Positions 12,001 through 24,000 of a stretch of DNA of 64,000 nucleotides are shown in pieces; positions within the stretch are counted from its first letter, which is position 1; every line of letters starts with the position of its first letter. A model generated the notes under the pieces. The model did not search any database. It was not told the DNA's origin and saw only the letters and a program-made list of their open reading frames with translations. A program made the translations under genes and the position numbers. Source of the stretch: Corbicula japonica (taxonomy: Eukaryota; Mollusca; Bivalvia; Venerida; Cyrenidae); contig JAZAYU010000063.1 of NCBI GenBank assembly GCA_038501625.1, positions 1,261,501 to 1,325,500 of the forward strand, in the 5' to 3' direction.

Positions 12001-15000
12001 AATGGCAAGGCGCACGTCCTAGGAAAAGTGTCTAAGGCGAGGGGCACGTCTTAGGAAAAGTGTTAATGGCGAGTCGCACGTCCTTGGAAAAGTGTCTTAG
12101 GCGAGGGGCACGTTTTAGGAAAAGTGTCTAAGGCGAGGGGAACGTCCTAGGAAAAGTGTCTAAGGCGAGGGGCACGTCTTAAGAAAAGTGTTTATGGCGA
12201 GGCGCACGTCCTAGAAAAAGTGTCCATGGCAAGGCGCACGTCCTAGAATAAGTGTCTATGGCGACGCGCACATCCTAGGAAAAGTGTACATGGCGAGGGG
12301 CACGTCCTAGGAAAAGTGTCCATGGCGACGCGCACGTCCTAGAATAAGTGTCTATGGCGACGCGGACATCCTAGGAAAAGTGTCCATGGCGAGGGGCACG
12401 TCCTAGGAAAAGTGTCCATGGCGACGCGCACGTCCTAGGAAAAGTGTCCATGGCGAGGCACACGTCCTAGGAAAATTGTCTACAGCGAGGGTCACGTCCT
12501 AGGAAAAGTGTCCATGGCGAGGCGCACGTCCTAGGAAAAGTGTCTAAGGCGAGTAGCACGTCCTTGGAAAAGTATCCATGGCGAGGCGCACGTCCTAGGA
12601 AAAGTGTCTTTGGCGAGGCGCACATCCTAGGAAAAGTGTCCATGGCGAGGGGCACGTCAAAGAAAAAGTGTCTATGGCGAGGTGCACGTCCTTGGAAAAG
12701 TGTCTATGGCGAGGCGCACATTCTAGGAAAAGTGTCCATGGCGAGGGTTACGTCTTAGGAAAAGTGACCGTGGCGAGGCGCACGTCCTATGAAAAGTGTT
12801 TATGGCGAGGCGCACATCCTAGGAAAAGTGTCCATGGCGAGGGGCACGTCCTAGGAAAAGTGTCCATGGCGAGGCGCACGTCCTAGGAAATGTGTCTATG
12901 GCGAGGCGCACATCCTAGGAAAAGTGTCTAAGGCGATGCGCACGTCCTAGGAAAAGTGTCTATGGCCACGCGCCCATTCTAGGAATATGTCCATGGCGAG
13001 GCGCACGTCCTAGGAAAAGTGTCTATGGCGATGCGCACATCCTAGGAAAAGTGTCTAAGGCGATGCATACATCCTAGGAAAAGTGTCTATGGCGAGGTGC
13101 ACATCCTAGGAAAAGTGTCTAAGGCAAGGGACACGTCCTAGGAAAAGTGTCTTTGGCGAGGCGCACGTCCTATGAAAAGTGTCTAAGGCGAGGGGCACGT
13201 CTTAAGAAAAGTGTTTATGGCGAGGCGCACGTCCTAGAAAAAGTGTCCATGGCAAGGCGCACGTCCTAGAATAAGTGTCTATGGCGACGCGCACATCCTA
13301 GGAAAAGTGTACATGGCGAGGGGCACGTCCTAGGAAAAGTGTCCATGGCGACGCGCACGTCCTAGAATAAGTGTCTATGGCGACGCGGACATCCTAGGAA
13401 AAGTGTCCATGGCGAGGGGCACGTCCTAGGAAAAGTGTCCATGGCGACGCGCACGTCCTAGGAAAAGTGTCCATGGCGAGGCACACGTCCTAGGAAAATT
13501 GTCTACAGCGAGGGTCACGTCCTAGGAAAAGTGTCCATGGCGAGGCGCACGTCCTAGGAAAAGTGTCTAAGGCGAGTAGCACGTCCTTGGAAAAGTATCC
13601 ATGGCGAGGCGCACGTCCTAGGAAAAGTGTCTTTGGCGAGGCGCACATCCTAGGAAAAGTGTCCATGGCGAGGGGCACGTCAAAGAAAAAGTGTCTATGG
13701 CGAGATGCACGTCCTTGGAAAAGTGTCTATGGCGAGGCGCACATTCTAGGAAAAGTGTCCATGGCGAGGGTTACGTCTTAGGAAAAGTGACCGTGGCGAG
13801 GCGCACGTCCTATGAAAAGTGTTTATGGCGAGGCGCACATCCTAGGAAAAGTGTCCATGGCGAGGGGCACGTCCTAGGAAAAGTGTATATGGCGAGGCGC
13901 ACGTCCTAGGAAATGTGTCTATGGCGAGGCGCACATCCTAGGAAAAGTGTCTAAGGCGATGCGCACGTCCTAGGAAAAGTGTCTATGGCCACGCGCCCAT
14001 TCTAGGAATATGTCCATGGCGAGGCGCACGTCCTAGGAAAAGTGTCTATGGCGATGCGCACATCCTAGGAAAAGTGTCTAAGGCGATGCATACATCCTAG
14101 GAAAAGTGTCTATGGCGAGGTGCACATCCTAGGAAAAGTGTCTAAGGCAAGGGACACGTCCTAGGAAAAGTGTCTTTGGCGAGGCGCACGTCCTAGGAAA
14201 AGTGTCTAAGGCGAGGGGCACGTTCTAGGAAAAGTGTCTATGGCGAGGCGCATATCCTAGGAAAAGTGTCCATTGCGAGGCGGACGTCCTAGGAAGTGTC
14301 TATGGCGAGGGGCATGTCCTAGGAAAAGTGTCCATGGCGAGGCGCACGTCCTAGGAAATGTGTCTAAGGCGAGGGGCACGTTCTAGGAAAAGTGTCTATG
14401 GCGAGGCGCACATCCTAGGAAAAGTGTCCATTGCGAGGCGCACGTCCTAGGAAAAGTGTCCATTGCGAGGCGCACGTCCTAGGGAAAGTGTCCATGGCGA
14501 GGCGCACGTCCTAGGAAAAGTGTCCATGGTGATACTTTTTCATTTTACCATTTTGGGCCAGAGCTTACAATCGTTTGTGTGTCGAACATTCGAAGAAAAT
14601 GCGATACATAGGGATCGCTTTGTCAGGAAAACTTAACGCTGACTATTACTTTTCCATTCTTAATATTTTCTTCATAAAAGTTTTAAATTATATTGCTTAT
14701 GACAGCACGCCCTGATGATGCCAAATTCTTTAGGTCAGGGTCTCATTTGATGAAATTATGTCCCTTTTGTACTGGATTTTGACACGAAAACTTAGAATTA
14801 AAATGCATTTTAAAATATGCCATTGCATTACACTTGCACATCTATATAACCATATTTAATTCGTTCACTAGGCCTCTCGGTTTTCTTGACGAACCGGAAA
14901 ACAGATGGGGAATAATGTTTGTTTTTGGATCTGTCACGGGCATTATAGTTCTGGCTGCTCAAAGGGCGTTCAGTGTGGACTTTCCTGTCTGGGCAAAAAG

Positions 15001-18000
15001 TGAGTAGACACCGTGTTGTGTATTCTATTATTACGGTCTTTTCGTCTCGTGACCTATTTTAATAACGTTTTACAAAGTATGAAATTATGATACCTGCTTG
15101 CAATAAACCAAGCATATTTTGTAAAATTTACATTTTTGTTGATCCGCCTATATGCAAACGATGTGAGAATTCATTTAGAATGTTTTATGTGACGGACTCC
15201 AACATTACGCGAGACGAGAAATTGCACGATTGACTTTTTTGAAATTCAGTTTGATTTTACTATAAAAAGGAAGTACGGATACAAAAAAAGGAACTTAAAG
15301 AAAAAATATTCCGTTTTTTAATGATATCATCATATGCTAATAATAGTCAACATTTGCTTTGATAGTGTCTTGCATATCCAGATTTACATGGCGGGACCCT
15401 GTCGCCGTACGGTAGCGGTTCGAGTATTTCAAGTATGGTAAATATTTGCTTGACCAAAACTGCAAATTGTTGTCTTCTAGTTTTCCTGGTGTACATTCTG
15501 TGTCTGGAGACAAGTGTTGTTTGCTATCCTCAGTTTGCCTGTATGACAAGTAGACACAAGCTGGCTGGGTCAATTGTCGGACTGTTATACTCTGCAGGAT
15601 GGTTTGTTTCTTTCATTCATACTTTTCAATGTTCCTAGAATAAAACAACCTTCTACGTTTACATAAATTGACTACTGCTCATGTCTGGTCTCTTCAAAAA
15701 CATTTTCCATGTATTTGTTCTGTCTTTTTTTTAATTACAATTAAATTTTCCAGTTATTTTCTGTCCTAGTTCTTGAACAACATGTACAAAGTAAGCTAGT
15801 TTCGTTTCTCCCTACGTCAAGAGAGATTGTAGAAATAACTGTTTTATATTGAAATTAGTGATCTAATAATGTCTTTTGAATCTTTATTGATTGTTTTCTT
15901 AAATGAATCCAATACCATTTACTTACACCGCAGAGTCAAAATTAGAAAGTCTTTAATAGAAAGGGAGGTTATTTTAAAATTTGATACTTTGAAAGGGGTT
16001 TATTTAAACAAATGTGCTGTTGATTAATCATGTTTTCTGTTTTTTCCTACTAATGAGGCTTCCTATTCCAATAAAACCAGGAATTATGAGCAAATTTCTG
16101 TTTGCTTGACCTTTTTATGCAAGAAATGCATTTTTAAGCAAAATTAAGGACAACTCGTGCCATACTGTTCCAAGGTCAATTTTTACAAGATTAAAGCTTA
16201 AGCTAAAGATTGTACTTGGCATATGATCAAAAATAAAGAGTGAATTTAATGACTTTCTAATAAAAAAAACTACGGACAAAAAGTGACCAATTTTAACTTT
16301 TGGTGAGTGTATTGCCTATTTATTTATAAAAAATACATTTACAATGCATTTAATTTACAAAATTTAAATCATTATATTTAAATTTTCACGACCATAGTCC
16401 ATTATCAATTATAAATCAATTAACCACACAACTATTAAAGTAGATTTTATCAAGGTTTTTTTCTGCAGAGTTTTTTTTTCGATTTATTTACTTGTTTCAA
16501 ATTGAAAAATAAGTATAACATCTATTCACACCAAAATAAAACTGTAATGTTATACTATAGGTGTGGCTTTGAACTGTACTTTTGTGTCGAAACCATTCGT
16601 TGTATCATCAAGGGTTCAAATGCAGACGTAAGTATGTCTGCTTTGTGTTTATATAAGCCCGATATTGACAGGGTAAGGAGCTTTGGCCGTCGTCATTGCA
16701 CTGTCATCGATAAAAAAAAGTAAAAATCTAGCGGCAAAAAAAAATACAGTTCAATTAAACTTTGCTCTAATAAATGTTATGTGTTTGGGTGTAAATGAAA
16801 TTTAATGTGATTGGAATACGGAAATACGGATTTAAAAATTGAGCTATTTTTATTTATTTTTGCCTTTTGGCGTTTACTATAATATGCAGGATTTATTACT
16901 ATCAGATCCCCTATCAAATTTCAATTCTGTTTAGTTCTAACGATTATTAACTCGTTTAGGTCAAACCCATTATTTTATCTGGAGAACATATGTCGCTGAA
17001 CATGGAATGGTATTAATATGACATTGATGCTTCCACGTTTACAACCATCGTTTGTGACGGACTGAAATGGAACTGTTTATTGGTGTAAATATGAAGTTGC
17101 ACTCAGCCAGGACTAGGTGGCATGAGAAGTGATAAGAATTTCCATTACTGCCCATTAATAGGCTCAATCAAACCAAGCCTGCAATATTTTCATATTTATC
17201 GTGTTAGGTTGCTTTCGGGTTCCCTATTCGTCGATTTCCTTTTATATTTGCTGTTTGTTTATTTACTACAGCTGAACATCAGTGGAACGGTTATCTACCT
17301 GATAGGAAAGATGCCAGTTGCTACATGCCATTTACTTGTTGTGTTGAAATTTGCATGGAAACTGTTCAAATGCTTGAGGAAATGCGTCTTCATAAACAAG
17401 GTATTAAATAACTTTGTTTTAATAGTTTGTCGCAACAATTTTGCATACAATTCTGCCCTGTTTTATATCGTTAAATTCTTTTATTCATTGAGTCATAATG
17501 ATGAAGGACAAAACGATTCTTTCTTTTATAATTGTCGTGTTCAGTGGTTTTTAAAGTTCCCGTTTCATCTATTTCATATACAGATATTTTATGATTGCAG
17601 GAAAATAACCTGTGTAAAACGTGTCATCTGACTTACGTCCGAAACCTGTTACGAAAACGGCAAAGAAATGGAAACAATGGTTACGAAAGGTACGATTTGA
17701 ACTGTTAGAAATGGTGTCGATGTTTAAATGCTGCTTACTGATATGATTCTGTTTTGTAACTTTCACATTTACTGAAACCATTGCTACTAATTGCATTTAT
17801 TAATCAGAACACACGGTGCTAAGCTTTCTTTCAATGACAACATAAACGTTGAGTGCTATACTACGGGGCAGTAAAAGTATTTCCGTATTTCAATTCAGCA
17901 TTCTACTGTAATCATGCATTCAACACATTCCATCGGGCTAAACAATTTCACTTAAAATATGTATATCAGGAAATTCAGCTCTACCAACGACCAAAAAGCA

Positions 18001-21000
18001 GAGAGGAAAGGTCAGCCTATGTTAACGTTGATAGTGTTGCATTTTCAAAATTACACCAATAAACAACGAAAACAAATGAGGACCCAAGTATTTCCACTTT
18101 GAAACGTTCAGTAAAAACCATTTTGCCACTCAGTCTTTGGGGTTAGAACCAGATTCTAGGGTACATATTACCCAAACATGTCCTTACAGTTTCTCAAAAT
18201 TTAATGAACAAAACGGCTCGGTGAACAATATCAAACTACTATACTATTGTTACCTGTAAATCACACACACTTACAAAACCTATAAGCTATGGCAGTACAA
18301 ATGAGTAGTTCTCAATGACCTTATTGAGACCAGAGCGCATAAAGTTTAATCAGCAAGAACGCGATACAAGTTATGGAAACAATGTTTTAATTAGATACGC
18401 GTAGTTTCAATTTCGCTTGTTACCAAACGGAGAATACATTTGTCATTCCCTGGCTGCTGCGACCGAAGCTTTAACTATCACTACCTTCGTTTTATAGTTA
18501 TAAATGACGTGCTATTGTTTACCTGAATAGGTTTAAATGTTAAATACTGTTTTTACTTTTTATATTTTTCTTAATTATATTTTAGATTACCTTTGGTGCA
18601 GATATTATACCGCCAATTCACAAAGAATGTTCCCGGATTTCGTTTTCCAATATCAATCATGATCTCGACCTTTATGTCAGGAGTAATGCTCTTACTGGTA
18701 AGTGAGCTATTAAACACTGGCTGAAGGTTATAAAACTGAGTTTGGACACAAGTCTCAAATCTCAATCAGATGCTTGAGATTTGAGACAAGTTTCCATGCT
18801 CAGTTTTATAACCTTGGGCAATTATGTTTTAATTTCGAAAAGCTGTTAAAACCAATGAGTCACATATTGTGTTTTTTCTTCTATTCGATTTCTTCGACTT
18901 CTAATTACTTTACTCATAATTGGGCTTTTGATAATATATTTTTTTCTTTTCGACGCAGTTACAGTTTAAAATAACGAGCACGCGCAAATTAGTGACGATT
19001 AATTTGTGCCAGGAGAATACTTAGCCCCAAACATGCAATAAAATTGTACATACATTTTGGTTAAAATATTGGAAAACCCCCATCTCTTTGTCCAATATAA
19101 CAATTTTTAATTGAACCTGTTATGAGCAGTATAATTAAACATTTTTGTTTTATGGTTTCTTCTTATATTGTTATCGTTGTCGGTATCAAATCAAAACATG
19201 GGGTGTATTTATATAAAAGTATTGTGAAGAATAATTCTACTATTTCGAACATTTTGTAAGACCTTGTGTCATCAGTTTAGCTATCTCTGTTCAACGTATG
19301 CTAACATTTCAATGAGAAAAAGTAAGGCTATTTATTGATATAATAATGTATGTTTATGTGTGTTTCCAACGTAAAACTCGTGACTGTCTTGTGACACCGC
19401 ATGTCATCACAATACAAGATAAATTTCGAAGCTTTCATATATTTTAAGTACTTGTGTTAGTAAAATGAAATAAATCAACAACGTTATATTGTTTATAAGA
19501 TATGTTTTCTCATTGCATATACTTTTATCATTAATTAATGATAAAATCATAATCCACTTCAAAGAAATATACGAACATGTACACATTTATTGCGTTGACT
19601 ACATGTTTTCCTTTTCTAGATAACTTTGGCATGTTCTGGACTTGTGTATATTGTAGCTAAATATTACAACTCGCATTTGGTCTCCTTCAACTTATACTTT
19701 GAACTAATTTACGGTATGTATTGTTGCATAATAAATTTCACACACTAAATTGATAGCAACAGGTACATGTAAGAGAAAAAGAAATTGCTTCATGTCTTGC
19801 ATATTACTAAGAAATAATGCAATAATAAGAGATCATTTTTCTGCTTGTCACGAAAACTTTACGTTCACTATTTTGTTGGTTATTAATTTTATTTTAATAT
19901 TAACGTCTTATGAAATCAACTTCGATACAGATGAAAACATTTCGGCCATTTTGAATAAATGTTATGAAAGCTTAGCGTTGGTAGAAACGTTTGACTTTGA
20001 ACATATTTCATCAGCTGTTCATTATATTCTTCTGTTTACGACAGGGTCGTGATTTACCCTTACATCCATAGTTTAAAGGTTACCCTTAACAGAGTAATGA
20101 CAGTTTGTGAACTTATTATTTCGTTATTCTAGAAAAGTAACGTTGGCCACACAGCCAAGTGTTCTGCAGTACTACTGATCACACCTTAGACTGAGTGAGC
20201 TTGATTTTGATAGATGTATAACACGTTTCTTTTGTTTATCCAGCTTCTAATGCTATTGCTGCAATCATAACGGCATTATGCGGAATCAGGAACATTTATC
20301 TTTTCCTGATGAATTACAAGTAAGCTTTGATCAATATTACATGGATATCTTTTAAGGACGAATGTTCTAGTACGTAGCGCTGAACATTACACAATCATTA
20401 TTAAATGACTTGTAAGGTCACTTCATTTTTATCAATAAAAAGGGAAAACTTACAATATCTCTATAACGGCAACATGCAGTTAAAACACTAATATGAAACA
20501 ATAAATGTTATTGGTGTATCTTTGTTTTACATAAGTGAAGAAATGTGAGACCAGTAAAGAAAGATAGCTAGACCTAAAATTACCCTAAAATTCAATTTAC
20601 ATCAAAATGAATATAATTAACAAGTTGAACATAGAACACTGTTTTTTATGCAAACGTGATTAATACGATACCAAGATCAATATCTAGGGAGCAACATGTG
20701 GCCAGGCAATTACTCGTGCTTCTAATAAGTTATACATATTAAACTATAACTTTATTGCCAGTAATTGTATTTTAATTATGTTTTCTTAGGAGAGATATGT
20801 TGCTGTTGTACAAGGGAGACCGAAGTTTTATTCCTAGCACTGTTCAGACACCTTCTCCTAGTGTTTATATGGTGAGAATTATGAACATTTTGATATTACG
20901 CAAGGTTCGCTTAGCACAAAGTTAACTGCAATAATATGCATTTTTTTAACTGATCATTTTATTAACCATGCTCTCTCCCTCTATTCTTCTTGACTGTGTG

Positions 21001-24000
21001 GGGAGGCCGTTTTTTCTGAATGTGGCGATTCATGATAAGCATATTTCAACTTTTCATTGGAAATCGTAGTGATGCATAGAGAAGGTCCTCCATATACACA
21101 TAACAATCAACGACAGCCGTTCAAAAGAGATGACCCCGTATTATATTTGTGCAGCATACATGTACTCAATATTTGTAGATACTCAATCTTTACTTTAACT
21201 TGAAATACTGAATATTTATGACTGAAATTAGGGCAAATGCGAACGTCATAAAACATTTACCTGGATGCAGACATAGAAAGTTCTTTTTGTTTTGGTAAAC
21301 ATCATTTTTTGGTAAAATGGTGGTTGGCAATATGTAATGTATGTACGGGTATAGTGTTAAATTATAGTGTTTTTCCTGTTCATTTATCATTTGCCCGTTA
21401 ACGTTTCAGTATACAATCATAGGCAGATGTTTACAGTGACAAAACTTGTTTCAATTATAATTGTTGAGATTTTTGTAGAAATTCAACCAAAGACACAATT
21501 GACATTTCTCCCTTTCAGTATATTATTAACGAACAAAAATCCCAAATCGTTATTAAATATTCCAAACAATCTTAAGTGAAGACTAGTATCAATAAGACGA
21601 CATTTTTTTATTGAAGGCTCAAGGAATGAGATTCATCGGCACATCCATTACCGGGATGATATGGGGTAGGTGCCGCCTTTTAGTAATCTTATTTGCCAGT
21701 GTTTTATATAAGAAATACAAAACAAAACAAGAAACACTTCTTCAGACTATGTACTTCTACTTATTAAAACTCGTAAAACTTTCGATTATAATATGCACAA
21801 TATGGCTATTATTCGACACGGTTTGTAATTATATGTACATGTAGTAGTGTGGTTGTATCATTTATATTTTGCAAAGATTAATTAAATTATCAGATAAAAT
21901 ACGTGCCAACATATAGTAATAAAATATTAACTAATTAATTAATTAAAATAAAACGTTTTGAAAGTGAAAAAAGGAAGCAGGTATATATGATATCGTTATT
22001 TTTCAGGAACATTCTTTTGTTTTCTCCTTGTGTTTCTTCCTTTATCACTGATGATGGTGGTTATCCGAATACTCATCGTCACAGGAAAGCTCAAGAATAT
22101 CTGGAGCCAAATGGAATGGCTTGTGTGCGTATAACTTACCTTGTTATTAAGAAATGATTTACAGTCAGTAATATGAACTATGTGTTAGAAAAAGGTATGA
22201 ACATGGTAACCTTCATTTTCTTGCAATCCCAAACGTTTTTACATAAAAAACCTAAAAGGTTGATTTGTATTTGACTAGGGGTCAAAATCGTGTTTGAATG
22301 TGCAATTGGAGAGTTAAAAACAAAATAAATTGAATGCAATCTTTATCTGAAGCCTTCTAATATTTTGTTACATCTATGTAACTTTACGTAATTGCAAGTG
22401 TTACGGCTTTACAAACTGAAAACAATCCATTTTTGTCTGCACAAAATCACAGTATATAATTGTGCTCTTCCTGGTGTTGGTGTACATGCCATAGGTTATT
22501 TATTCTCATGTGTGTTATATATTTGTACACGTTGTTATTGATGTCAATGTGTATGTATTCCATACCGAAATAAATCTATCTATAAATACCTCTATCTATA
22601 TAACTAGATCTATTTGGATTCCGTTAAGAAATCCAAACACAAAATGTACAGATTATAAAAAAATATTGCTATGAAAATTGGGGCTAATTTGCAAATTTTT
22701 GCATTGATTAATTAAAAAAATCAATATTTTCATATTTCACCATAGACCTTGTTTTTCTTGATTGATTTGCTAAATTTTTTGTTGAAGTTGAGTAAAAGAG
22801 GATAATATTATGTGCACTTTCTTGATTTTACATGGTAACTGAAAACTTTTACTTTAAGCGAACGCGACAATTTATACCCAGTGGTTTCCAAACAAGCTCT
22901 CAAACTTGTTATACGTCATTTATGTAAAGAATTAAGACGGTTCTGTAACTTAATTTTACAAGAAGCCCAGCTCATCATATTCAAAAGTACCACACTTTTT
23001 TAACTTTACCTTTCTGGTTCTTATTTCCCTTGTCGTGCAAGATTTTAATTCTTTACTTTGATTAATTTTACCAGTTCAATGATTTGATTTGTTTTCTCCG
23101 TTAAAGGTACCCAGTGTGCATGATAATCATTTTCAAGGTGCAGACGTTCCTGATTGGAAGATTTTTCGTACAACCAAAAATTCATGTCTATGATAGACAT
23201 AGACCGCTGGCTGTCAATAACAGGTAATAGATTAGTTGACTTCTTTTGGAAAACATTATACATATACACAAATAAGGGTTCAGCAAAATAAATCGTACTT
23301 TTCACCAGAGTAATAAAATTCTGATCAAATGCGAATTGAATTATAAAAAACAACTCTTAATCTTAAACTATAAATGTTGAATGTATTAAAAGTATATTGC
23401 TAGATGATTTTCTGTCACAACACATAAAACATTAACATAAGTTACATGCCACTCGTTCAATTTTTGCTTAATCAGTTCACAAAACAGCATGTTGGGAAAG
23501 CCTTATCCATTCACTTTAGGCTCATTTACCATTTAAGAAGAGTTTTAGCAGTGTATTATGCGTAAGAATTAACCTGGCCAGTATGTTCTGATATTCGATG
23601 TTTTAGTGATAACTGTATCCAGAAATACAGACACTAACAGATTTAGTGCAAAACCCATTCTATTATCAAGGGTCCATATGACGCCGAAAAAGGGTGGTGT
23701 TACTCTGAAAATGACACGGTGAAGTTTCCATTGCACTGTCGAATGCTCACCATCTTTTAGGATAAATCAAAATTTGCATTGTTAGTTGTGTAGTTACTGA
23801 GTTGCACTCAGCCCGAAGCTAGACGGCGTTGGTTGTACTATGCATTTTTTATAACCTATCAATAAGTTAAATCAAACCAAAACTGTTATATTTTTATATT
23901 TGCTCCATTCGGTTGCTTTTGAAATTCCCCTTTAATTTTACTAGAAATAAAAAAATGATCCGTAAAATTTTAAAGATAAGGTGACATGGTTTCCTATGTT

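Noticed and set aside
9710..14531. CRISPR-like array or repeat protein genes in the 32-bp repeats
   Set aside because: Units follow each other with no unique spacers, and the genome is animal. Open frames occur on both strands only because the unit lacks stops in some frames.
19750..20052. 100-codon open frame inside intron 9 as an extra STRA6-like exon
   Set aside because: No fitting acceptor/donor pair was evident and its sequence does not resemble the missing loop. I keep it only as a caveat to the short-loop finding.
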